Assembly (NCBI RefSeq): GCF_008704715.1
Contig: NZ_CP023689.1
Coordinates: 5,642,001-5,706,000, forward strand
From: Streptomyces chartreusis
GTDB taxonomy: Bacteria; Actinomycetota; Actinomycetes; Streptomycetales; Streptomycetaceae
Direction: 5' to 3'
Length of the DNA stretch: 64,000 nt
A model generated the notes under the pieces. That model made no database searches and was not told where the DNA came from. It worked only from the letters and a program-made list of their open reading frames with translations. The position numbers were made by a program, and so were the translations under genes. Positions 44,180 through 52,300 of the stretch are shown one piece after another (position 1 is the first letter of the stretch; every line of letters begins with the position of its first letter).

Positions 44180-45355
44180 TCAGTTGGACTGGCGGGCGGC
44201 CGCGAGGGCCATCTGCTTCTTGGCGGCGGGGTGGTACTTGACGGTGCCGGGGCGGCGGCGGGGCGGGGTTCCGCCGTTGCGCTTGCGGCCGTCCTCGCCC
44301 CGCTGCTTCGGCGCCTTCGCCCGGGCCGTGGACGGCTCGCTGTCGGCGGCGGGCGTTTGGGAATCGACCTGCGGTTTTTCGTCCGTCTGTGAGCCGTCCA
44401 GAGGGCCGTTCTGGGCGATGCGCACGGCACGCTTGGCAGTGCGCATGTGGGCGATCCTGTCGGCCGTCGAGCCGGGCTCGGCGCCGTGGATTTCCACGCA
44501 GGCGCGGGCATAGGTCTTCTCGCTCGGGACGACCTCCGGGGCCTTCGTACGGCCCAGGCCGGATCGGCGGCCGGGGCGGACTTCGCCGTACGCGGCGGCG
44601 AGGTCTAGAGCCCTCTCCCACACCTCGGCATCGCGGGCGGCGCGGGCTTCGTTGACCGCGTCCAGCCGCTGGAACTCGGCACGGTCCGTGCGGCGCTGTG
44701 CCCGGCGGACGGACCGTCGGGTGCGGTTCTCACGCTTGGCGATTCGGCCGTGCTCGTGGAGGTCCCAGATCATGGGGCCAATCACGGAGCACAGCGCGCC
44801 GCCGATCCCGGTGGCCATGCCGTACTCGGCGCTGCCGTGCGCGTAGTTGATGCCGGCGGCGACAAGGGCCTGGAGCAGCGCCCCGAGCCGGTAGTGCCAG
44901 GACGGGCGGCCCTCGTCGATGGCGGCCTGCGCTCCGCACAACAGCGCCCAGGCGACGCCCTCCAGCACGAACGGTGCGGCGACGAGGAACCAGGCGTGCG
45001 CGTCCCAGAAGGCCATGACCTGCATCGGCAGGCTGACCACGACGCAGACGATCGCGATGGCCTTTGCGGCGGTGCGCCAGGTGGCGGCGGACTTCGCAGC
45101 TCGGGCCTTGGCCTCGGCCGCCTCCCTGCGGGCATCGTCTCGCTGACGCTGCTCATCGGCGGCCGCGGCGAGGTCACGCTGGATCTCGCGCTGTGCACGT
45201 GCCGCGGCCTTCTGGTCCAACAGCTCCTGACGGCGGCGCTCACTCTCGTTCTTGATGCGCTTCGCTTCCGCGTCAGCTCGTAGCTGCTCGACACGCGCGA
45301 GGCTCTCGGCGTAGGTGCTGCCGGACGTCTCGGGGTGCAAGTCGGTGACGCTCAC
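44180..45355 (-). CDS. DUF2637 membrane protein
   Basis: A 391-residue protein. The GTG at 45355 overlaps the upstream stop (GTGA). The N-terminal 100 residues form a charged coiled coil (AKRIKNESERRRQELLDQKA). Four hydrophobic helices follow (AIAIVCVVVSLPMQVMAFW; APFVLEGVAWALLCGAQAA; LGALLQALVAAGINY; GIGGALCSVIGPMIW), the DUF2637 region, then a basic tail with TYARACVEIHG. Such proteins accompany FtsK/TraB genes in Streptomyces elements and are thought to be part of the transfer or spread machinery. Confidence 0.8.
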   Translation of the reverse strand: MSVTDLHPETSGSTYAESLARVEQLRADAEAKRIKNESERRRQELLDQKAAARAQREIQRDLAAAADEQRQRDDARREAAEAKARAAKSAATWRTAAKAIAIVCVVVSLPMQVMAFWDAHAWFLVAAPFVLEGVAWALLCGAQAAIDEGRPSWHYRLGALLQALVAAGINYAHGSAEYGMATGIGGALCSVIGPMIWDLHEHGRIAKRENRTRRSVRRAQRRTDRAEFQRLDAVNEARAARDAEVWERALDLAAAYGEVRPGRRSGLGRTKAPEVVPSEKTYARACVEIHGAEPGSTADRIAHMRTAKRAVRIAQNGPLDGSQTDEKPQVDSQTPAADSEPSTARAKAPKQRGEDGRKRNGGTPPRRRPGTVKYHPAAKKQMALAAARQSN

Positions 45356-45546
45356 CGGATTCCTTCCTCCGGCACGGCCGCGGGCGCCGTCCCGTTGAGC
45401 TTGCTGGATGTGCTGCCGATGAGCAGATGTGCGGCTTCGGCGGCGAGGATCTGCTGGTCGCCGATCTGCAGGTACTCGTCGAACTCGTCGGCGCTCCACG
45501 CCTCGGGGTCGCCGTGCTGGTCGCGGAACTGCTTGAGCGCCCTCAC
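45352..45546 (-). CDS. Small acidic protein, 64 residues
   Basis: GTG start overlapping the WhiB-like stop (GTGA), and its own stop overlaps the DUF2637 start, so three genes are tightly coupled. The product has an acidic middle, DPEAWSADEFDEYLQIGDQQ, and AAEAAHLLIGSTSS. Function unknown. Confidence 0.65.
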   Translation of the reverse strand: MRALKQFRDQHGDPEAWSADEFDEYLQIGDQQILAAEAAHLLIGSTSSKLNGTAPAAVPEEGIR

Positions 45547-45896
45547 GCCGCCACCCCCCGCCGCTTCCGAGCAAGGTGGCGTAGGAGCGTGGCTCGCTCC
45601 TCAGGCGTGGTCGCACCGAGGACGGCGTACTTGTCGCGAAGACGAAGGCCCTGAACGAGGCACTCCCGTAAGACGGGGCAGCCTCGACAGATCTGTTTGG
45701 CGAGCTCCACTCCGTCGGCGCTCTTGGCGAAGAACAGCTCGGGGTCCTTCCCAGCACACGCGGCGTTCTGCTCGATGGCCCTGCTGAGTCGGCCCAGCCG
45801 GCTGCGCTCGGCCTGGCGAGCACGCCAGTCAGCGGAGACCACTGCTAGACGCTTGCTGCCGCTGATCGTCCCGGCGGTACGTCGTGGCGTGGCCAT
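45543..45896 (-). CDS. WhiB-family regulator
   Basis: A 117-residue protein; the ATG at 45896 is chosen because it lies one base beyond the HTH_17 stop. Four Cys for a [4Fe-4S] cluster are present: one in NAACAGKDPELFF, two in KQICRGC and one in LRECL. The turn motif after them reads LGATTPEER in place of the usual G-V-W-G-G, a variation seen in plasmid-borne WhiB-like proteins. WhiB proteins bind sigma factors or DNA and respond to redox state. It probably regulates transfer genes of this element. Confidence 0.85.
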   Translation of the reverse strand: MATPRRTAGTISGSKRLAVVSADWRARQAERSRLGRLSRAIEQNAACAGKDPELFFAKSADGVELAKQICRGCPVLRECLVQGLRLRDKYAVLGATTPEERATLLRHLARKRRGVAA

Positions 45897-45897
45897 C

Positions 45898-46209
45898 TCA
45901 GCCAGCCTCCGCAGCGGCTGACGCATCCGCGCGCCAAGCGGCGGTCCAGTCGGCGGCATCCACGAGCTGCCCGGAGCGGGTGACCGACTCCATCAGCAGC
46001 TCGATCGCCCTGATGGGCACGAGGATGCGACCGCGGATCTTGATCCCGGGGAATTCGCCGTCACGGATCGCCCGCCACAGCGTCTGGTAGCTGACGCTCA
46101 GCTGCTCGGCGGCCTCGTCGATGGTGATGGCGAGGCGGTTGGGAGCGTTACCGCCCTTGACGCGCTGCAGCTTCACAGCGGGGGCCGGCTGACTAGCCTG
46201 GTCCTGCAT
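45898..46209 (-). CDS. HTH_17 DNA-binding protein (excisionase-like), copy 1
   Basis: A 103-residue protein with the HTH_17 core ITIDEAAEQLSVSYQTLWRA followed by the wing IRDGEFPGIKIRGRILVP, and a C-terminal extension with ADWTAAWRADAS. It is far more similar to the protein at 47839-48147 than to the xis at 2571-2753. The two copies flank a pair of plus-strand UTRA/GntR genes. It could be an excisionase or a local transcription factor; no integrase gene lies near it, so the second role is plausible. Confidence 0.85.
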   Translation of the reverse strand: MQDQASQPAPAVKLQRVKGGNAPNRLAITIDEAAEQLSVSYQTLWRAIRDGEFPGIKIRGRILVPIRAIELLMESVTRSGQLVDAADWTAAWRADASAAAEAG

Positions 46210-46414
46210 CGTGCCTCCTGGTCAAAGCAGGGGGTGGGTGTCGGCCTCGGCGAAGGTCTTCGTGGTGGTGGTGCACCGCGGGCCGGACTTCGTCGGGGCC
46301 GTTGTGCTTGCTGCAACCGCTCCCGGGGCTCGGCCTGCGTCGACGCAGACCGCCACGGAGCGCGGAGCAACGGAATATCGCGTGCAACCAGGGGAGGCCC
46401 TGGAGGCACGCTTA

Positions 46415-46443
46415 CTAGCTTAGTGAGATGTTCATTAAGCTAG
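46415..46443. promoter_or_regulatory. Candidate operator for the UTRA regulators
   Basis: A perfect 8-bp inverted repeat, CTAGCTTA with TAAGCTAG, separated by 13 bases, lies in the divergent region between the HTH_17 gene and the plus-strand UTRA gene. The GTGAG/TTCAT centre and AT-rich content fit a GntR (HutC) operator overlapping a promoter. It covers the first in-frame ATG (46428) of the UTRA gene, which argues for the later start. Confidence 0.5.
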
Positions 46444-46517
46444 CAAGCATGCATGGTGAAAGACTCATCAAGCCAGCAGGCGGTTATCGTGGGAGCAGGC
46501 CAACGAAGGGTGTAGCC

Positions 46518-47057
46518 GTGCCAGGTCGCATGTGGGAGTCCGACTCGGTCGCCTACCTGACACCGCGTGGTGCAGGGGAGAGCGACGCCTGGAGCCAGGA
46601 GCTGGAGCGTCACCAGCGTCGGGGTTCGCAGCAGATCGTTGACGTACGCGAGTTGGAGCCACCGCCGTCGATCGCCGCGGCCCTTGACCTCAAGGCCGGC
46701 GAAACGGCTGTTGTGCGGCGACGGATCATGCACCTGGACGATCAGCCCGTCGAGCTGACGGATTCGTACTACCCGGCAACTATCGCCCGAGGCACGCCCC
46801 TCGCGGAGAGCCGCAAGATTCCTGGAGGTGCCGTCACTCTCGTGGCCAAGCTCGGCTTCACGATCAGCGAAGTCAGCGAGGACGTGACTGTGGACATGCC
46901 GAGTCGTGAGGTGCGGGAGGCGCTGCGCCTGGACGAAGGAGAACCCGTGCTCGTGCTCACGCGTACGAGCGCCACGGCTGATCAGCAGCCAGTGGAGGTA
47001 TCCCAGATGACCATGCTTCGTGGTCATCGCCTCACCTATCGGACCAAGGTCGGTTGA
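46518..47057 (+). CDS. UTRA-domain protein lacking the GntR winged helix
   Basis: With the GTG at 46518 (GAAGGGTG upstream) the 179-residue product begins PGRMWESDSVAYLTPRGAGE and contains the whole UTRA ligand-binding fold: IVDVRELEPPPSIAAAL, VVRRRIMHLDDQPVELTDSY, and the C-terminal EPVLVLTRTSATADQQPVEV. The N-terminal GntR DNA-binding domain seen in the next gene is missing. It ends three bases before that full-length regulator, so the two are cotranscribed. It may pair with it or compete for ligand; this is inference. Confidence 0.75.
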   Translation: MPGRMWESDSVAYLTPRGAGESDAWSQELERHQRRGSQQIVDVRELEPPPSIAAALDLKAGETAVVRRRIMHLDDQPVELTDSYYPATIARGTPLAESRKIPGGAVTLVAKLGFTISEVSEDVTVDMPSREVREALRLDEGEPVLVLTRTSATADQQPVEVSQMTMLRGHRLTYRTKVG

Positions 47058-47060
47058 TCC

Positions 47061-47828
47061 ATGGCGAAACACACGGACACCCGCCCGGCGCATCACAGAA
47101 TCTCGGCAAAGATCCGCGCCGAGATCATGTCGGGCGATCTCGCAGCAGGCCAGCAACTGCCGATCACGCAAGACCTCGTAACGCAGTACGGAGTCTCCAG
47201 CCAGACGATCCAGCGAGCCCTTGGGCTGCTGAAGGCCGAGGGCTACATCGTCGGCCGGTCCGGCCTCGGTGTCTTCGTACGAGACAGCCCACAGCAGGCA
47301 TTCGACAGCGTCGCGACGATGCCGGCGGCCCGGGACGGCGAGCCGTACGTGTGGATAAAGGAAGCCGCCAAGCAGTCGAAGGTGGGGACCAACAGGATCC
47401 TGCGCGTCGCGGAGGTCGTGCCGCCGACGCAAGTCCGCGACGCTCTCGGGCTTGAGCCCGGTGAGACGGTTGCGATGCGCGAGCGTCTGCTGCTTCTGGA
47501 CGAGGACCCGGCCGAACTGGTCTGGTCCTACTACCCCATGGACATCGCCCAGGGCACCGCTCTCCTCGAACGCAAGAAGATCAAGGGCGGTTCGCCCACA
47601 CTTCTGGCCGACAAGGGCTACCCGCCACGAGAGATGGTCGACAGGGTGTCCTGCCGCCCTCCTACCGAGGAAGAGTTCGTCGGTCTGGAGCTGCCGACGG
47701 AAGTGCCCGTACTCAGGACCCTTCGCGTCGTCTACTCGGACAACGCCAAGCCCATCGAGGTCACGGTCATGGTCAAGGCCGCGCACCTCCACGAGCTGCT
47801 GTACCGCGTCTCGCTCGACCTCGACTGA
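47061..47828 (+). CDS. GntR-family (HutC type) regulator
   Basis: A 255-residue repressor. The winged helix is RISAKIRAEIMSGDLAAGQQ, TQDLVTQYGVSSQTIQRALG and LKAEGYIVGRSGLGVFV. The UTRA domain follows (RILRVAEVVPPTQVRDAL; VAMRERLLLLDEDPAELVWS; VPVLRTLRVVYSDN). In Streptomyces conjugative elements, KorA/KorSA-type GntR repressors hold transfer and replication genes off; this gene is in the right place for that. Targets are probably the HTH_17/WhiB/tra operon and its own promoter, inferred from the divergent layout. Confidence 0.88.
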   Translation: MAKHTDTRPAHHRISAKIRAEIMSGDLAAGQQLPITQDLVTQYGVSSQTIQRALGLLKAEGYIVGRSGLGVFVRDSPQQAFDSVATMPAARDGEPYVWIKEAAKQSKVGTNRILRVAEVVPPTQVRDALGLEPGETVAMRERLLLLDEDPAELVWSYYPMDIAQGTALLERKKIKGGSPTLLADKGYPPREMVDRVSCRPPTEEEFVGLELPTEVPVLRTLRVVYSDNAKPIEVTVMVKAAHLHELLYRVSLDLD

Positions 47829-47838
47829 GCCGGCCAAC

Positions 47839-48147
47839 TCAAACCACCTCGGCAATGGCGGTCCCGGCACGCCACGAGGCCGTCCAGTCGGCCACGTCCA
47901 CGAGCTCCCCGGAGCGGGTGACCGACTCCATCAGCATCTCTATCGCCCTGATGGGCACGAGGATGCGGCCGCGGATCTTGATCCCGGGGAATTCGCCGTC
48001 GCGGATCGCGCGCCACAGCGTCTGGTAGCTAACGCCTAGTTGCTCGGCGGCTTCAGCGATGGTGACGGCGAGCCGATCGGGTTTGGCGCCCCGCCTGACG
48101 CGCTGCAGCGTCACAACGGGGGCGGGGTACTCCGTCTGGTCTTGCAT
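47839..48147 (-). CDS. HTH_17 DNA-binding protein, copy 2
   Basis: A 102-residue paralogue of the protein at 45898-46209. The helix-turn-helix reads VTIAEAAEQLGVSYQTLWRA, and the following IRDGEFPGIKIRGRILVP is identical. The region of identity extends into the DNA sequence, indicating a recent duplication. It converges on the end of the GntR gene, 10 bases away. A role as excisionase or transcription factor is possible. Confidence 0.85.
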   Translation of the reverse strand: MQDQTEYPAPVVTLQRVRRGAKPDRLAVTIAEAAEQLGVSYQTLWRAIRDGEFPGIKIRGRILVPIRAIEMLMESVTRSGELVDVADWTASWRAGTAIAEVV

Positions 48148-48615
48148 CGTGTCTCCTGGGTGCTCAAGGGTGATTTCCCGGGCCTCCGAAACGGATTCAC
48201 AGGGTGCAGGAACGCACCGTGATCCGGCTTCTCCGCCCTTGATTTCCTGACACTGACACGAACTGCAAGCGAAAAACGGCGAGGAGCATCGAACTGCTCA
48301 CAGGGCGGGAGGCTTTCTTTTTGACCTCCCGTCGGGCGGGAAGCGGCGAGGCTGCGCAACTCGGAGTCGGGGGCAGGGAAATAGCGACGGCAGCTCTCGA
48401 TGGAGGGAGCACCCTTCCAGGCAGGCAGCCCGAAAACGGGTGGACACAACTTGGGACCTGTAGGGCGGTCATCCCGAGGGGCAGGCGCACTTGAACCGGA
48501 TAGACGCCTCGTCTTCCGGCGCTCGGGCGCAGCCATGCCGAAGCACGTGATCTATGCAGCAGAGAGTGACCAACTCCGCTGGGCCGGCCTGCGCGGGGAC
48601 CTAACGCCTCGCAGA

Positions 48616-48790
48616 CTACAGGGATTACAGGCTAAATCGCTGACCAGGTACTTCGTGCCTGTCCGGGGCTACAGAGCAGGGACAGGGATTACAGGGTTGA
48701 AGCTTGTTAGCCCTGTAATCCCTGTACCAACGCTGCACTCATCACTGTCGACGTTTCCGCAGGTCGGCGATTTGCACTGTAACCCCTGTC
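48616..48790. repeat. ACAGGGATTACAGG iterons with a large palindrome
   Basis: Copies of ACAGGGATTACAGG occur at 48618-48631 and 48682-48695, and inverted at about 48711-48725; a diverged inverted copy (CTGTAACCCCTGTC) is at 48777-48790. The second and third form a perfect 15-bp inverted repeat (arms 48682-48696 and 48711-48725) with a 14-base loop. This arrangement fits binding sites for a replication initiator or a transfer regulator. Confidence 0.75.
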
Positions 48791-48978
48791 GGGTCGGGAC
48801 GTCGGAGGCATGAACCTGCTCCTAGCAGTCACGGAACGTGATCGCGTCGACAGCGAGGTGGGCGGTACTGAACGGCTCCGTGGACTTCTTCGAGAAGCTC
48901 CAGCCGGCCGTCCCGGACGGCCTATGGGCTTCGGCTCAAGTCGTACGCGAGCGTCACGCATGAGGCCGGTACCCGCCT

Positions 48979-49007
48979 GACGGGAAGCAGAGAAATTAGT
49001 TCCCGTC
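48979..49007. repeat. Inverted repeat near the relaxase operon (possible oriT)
   Basis: GACGGGAA and its exact complement TTCCCGTC are separated by 13 AT-richer bases, 84 bases before the operon's first gene. MobF relaxases recognise a hairpin next to the nick site, so this is a reasonable oriT candidate, but the nick sequence cannot be identified. Confidence 0.4.
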
Positions 49008-49090
49008 CCACGGCACATTCGAATGTCTCGGCCGTTTTGGCCTTGCGATCGGCGCCAATATCAGGGCATCAAAGGCCGCCGGAGGTCACC

Positions 49091-49384
49091 ATGATGCCCA
49101 GTGAACAGCGGATTGAAATCCGCCCTCAGATCGAAGAGTTGAGCCGCAGTGTTCACGACGAGGAGAGGAGAGCCGCTGCTGCAGAGCCTGTCGGGACCGC
49201 TGCGCGGCCCTTTGAGTACGGAACGTCGATGGTGGCTGAGCACGGCGCCGTTCGTTTGATCGAAAAAGAGCAATGGACAAAGGGGGTTCCCCTCCAGGGG
49301 AACCCCGGTGAGCCGCGCTGCGGGCGCAGCCGGCAACGCCTTGCAGCGGCCTGCAACCGAAGGGGCGGCCGGTGGCTTGGCTGA
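49091..49384 (+). CDS. Small basic protein ahead of relaxase, 97 residues
   Basis: Starts at the ATG after GGAGGTCACC. The product begins MMPSEQRIEIRPQIEELSRS, has a charged first half and a basic, Cys-containing end (GEPRCGRSRQRLAAACNRRG). Its last 13 bases overlap the relaxase gene in another frame, so translation is coupled. It could be an oriT-binding accessory protein, which often precedes a relaxase, but no ribbon-helix-helix or other motif is clear. Confidence 0.5.
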   Translation: MMPSEQRIEIRPQIEELSRSVHDEERRAAAAEPVGTAARPFEYGTSMVAEHGAVRLIEKEQWTKGVPLQGNPGEPRCGRSRQRLAAACNRRGGRWLG

Positions 49385-52300
49385 CGAAGATCACCGCCGA
49401 CCGGCAGGTGGAGTACCGACTGCGACAACAGGCTGGGTGTGCCGTGGTGGCATCGGCCGGGGGAGAACCCGTCGTCATCGATGACACCGAAGACGCCGCC
49501 CTCGACTACCGACTGCGGCCCGAGGGCGGAGCCGACTTGATCTGGTTGGGCCAAGGCCTCGAAGCGGTGGGTCTTGTCGAAGGCGCGGTGCTGAACGAGG
49601 AGGGTAAGAACGCAGCGCGCCGGCTCATGAACGGCTGTCATCCGGCGACGGGCGCACGTCTGCTCAGCTCTCGGACTTCTGCCCAAACTCACCCGAAGGC
49701 ACAGTTGACGACCGCGCGCGTTGTCGAAGCGATGGCGAAAGCTGCCGAGGAAAAGGGTGTGGAGTCCGCAGCTCTGCTGGACGGTAAGCCCAAGCAGAGA
49801 CGCGTCCTGGAGCGGTTGCAGCGGATGGTGCATCGCCGGGGCGAGGCGCACCGCATGCAGGTGGAGACGCTGCACAAGCTCGTTCGCGCCGCGGGCCTCG
49901 CACTCGCCGACATCTTCGACGAGAAGGAACTCGCTGAAGCTTGGGCTCACAAGGACCTACGCGTGGACCGCCGTGTGCGCGGTTGGGACTGCGTCCTGGA
50001 CCTGCCGAAGTCCGACAGCCTGCTACACGGGCTTATGGATCTGCCCGACGAGCGGGAGTTGCGCGCCATCGTTCACCAAGCCGCCCGCGAGACCTTCGCC
50101 CAAATCGAGAAGTGGTGCGGCTACGCGGTCGGTAGCGAAGACGGCCTGCCGACAAGGCTCGTGACCGGCGGATTGATGGCGTGGGTCGTCGAGCATCAGA
50201 GCGCCCGCCCGGTACGCGCTGGTGACCCCGGAGACCCGCACCTTCATCTACACGTCACGATCATCAATCTGGGCCTGTGCGAGGACGGCAAGTGGCGCTC
50301 CATCGCGAACTCGGGCAGCGACCTGCACCGGCATGCAGCTGCTGCGGACGCCTACTTCAAGGCCCGGGTCCGATCACTGCTGTACGAGCGCTTCGGGGTC
50401 CGGCGTGAGCGCAACGAACGTACGGGCGCGTGGGAGGTCTTGGGGATTCCATCGGCCCTACGCGACGTGTTCTCCCGCCGGGGCACGCTCGTCGACGAAG
50501 AGGCCGGCGCTGACGCGAGCCGCCAGGAGAAGGCGGCGGTGTCGATGGCGACCAAACGCGACAAGCTCGATGCCGACGCAACGACGATGCGCGCCAGCTG
50601 GCGTCGGCGGGCGGAGGCGGCGGGCATTGATCTTGATGCGATGCTGGCTGCAGCCGCTCCTGGACCTCGCGGCTCGAACGGTCAGGCAGGTGCCACCGAG
50701 CGTGGCCCAGCGCCACGAATACCTCCGCCGGCCGACCTCGCCGCCCTCGTCTTCGACCCCAGGACCGGGCTGACCAAGGCGCGAAAGTCCTTCAGCCGCG
50801 CGGAGCTGCTCGCGGCCGTGGCCAACGCGCTGCCGTACGGCATTGACGGCGCCCCGGACCGCTTGGAGCAACTCGCTGATCTGGTTCTCGCGGTCGAGGG
50901 GTACGCGGTGCGCGTGCCGTCCGTGGGCTCCGCCGTCATGTCATTGACAGACCGCTACACCACGCAGGACATCCTCGATGCCGAGGACGTTGTCCGTACA
51001 CATTCACTGACCCGCTTCAACGACGGCTCGGCCCGGCTCAGCGAGGCCCAAGCCGCCCAAGCCGTCGAGAGGTTCCAGAGGGCCGTCGGCTGGCCCCTCT
51101 CGGAGCAGCAGAACACGACGGTGACGCGCCTCATCACTGCCGGGCACGGCATCGAGGCCGTAGTCGGCGCCGCTGGGGTGGGGAAGTCGACGCTCATGGA
51201 GGCGTGCCGGATCGCCTGGGACCTCACCGGCACCACGTACGCAGGCGCTTGCCTGAGCGCAGTCGCCGCACAGAGCCTGTACGGCGTCTCCGGCATCCCC
51301 TCGAAGACCATCGCGGCTTGGCTCGGCGAAATCGAGAACGGCAATGGCCTGCGAGGTGTCGACGTCCTCTGCATCGACGAGGCCACGATGGTCGACGACA
51401 GGACCGCTGCCGTACTAATGGCCGAGGCTGAGCGCACCGGAACCAAAATCATCGCGATCGGCGACCACCTGCAACTGCAGGCGATAGGTCCAGGCGGCTG
51501 GTTCCGAGAAACCCACCGCCTGGTCCACGGGCTCACGCTCACCGAAAACCGCCGCCAGGAGGACGCTGCCGAGCGGGCTGCGCTGGAGGTCTGGCGCACC
51601 GGCGATCACGAACAAGCCCTGTGGATGCTCGCCGACGGCGGGCGCGTACACGCCGCTCAGACCGCTGACGAGGCCCGCTCGCAGATACTCACGACCTGGG
51701 ACGAGCTACGAAAGGGCTGGCCCGACACGTACGACCTCATCGCGAATATGGCCGTGCTCGCCGCTCGCAACAGCGATGTCGACGCTCTCAACATCGGGGC
51801 CCAACAGATCCGCCGGGCTGCAGGCGAGCTGGGCGCCGAGCACCGGTACGCGCTGCCTGGTGGTGACACTCTCACCCTCGCGGTCGGCGACGCCGTCAGG
51901 GTGCGAGCCAACGACTACCGGTCGAAGCGCGGCGAAGGCCCCGACCTCCTGAATGGATACCGGGCCGCCATCACAGCGATGGACGAGAATCACAACGTAC
52001 AGATCAGTTGGCGTGTGCACGTTGCCGGAGTTGAAGAGCCGCGATATGAGTCGGCGTGGGTGACGCCGGAAAGTATCGCGTCCGGCGCACTGTCGCTGGG
52101 CTACGCCATGACGATCGCAGCAAGCCAGGGTCTGACCTGCGACACGGCGCTGTTGTACGGGCACGGGGCGAATGCCTTCGCTGTCTATCCAGGCATCACC
52201 CGCGCCAGGCGCGCGAACCATCTGTGGCTGCCTCTCGGAGTCCTTGAGGATGAGCAGACGCAGGCGCGGCTCGGTGCAGCCCGCAGCGAGAAGGAGCTCC

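Larger units (their letters stand above)
48148..49090. other. Noncoding control region before the relaxase operon
   Basis: Over 900 bases without a credible gene. It holds the ACAGGGATTACAGG repeats and an 8-bp inverted repeat listed separately, and probably the promoter of the relaxase operon. A long noncoding stretch with iterons and palindromes next to relaxase and regulators is where an origin of replication or transfer would be expected. Confidence 0.6.

Noticed and set aside
43144..44511. 455-codon minus-strand frame overlapping three transfer genes
   Set aside because: Arg/Pro/Ser-rich out-of-frame translation of supported genes.
48400..48813. 137-codon plus-strand frame across the iterons
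   Set aside because: It translates the repeats themselves, has no start signal and no recognisable domain.
48810..48962. Possible 50-codon gene after the iterons
   Set aside because: The start is only one base from the putative ribosome binding site, the product is basic low-complexity, and there is no family match.
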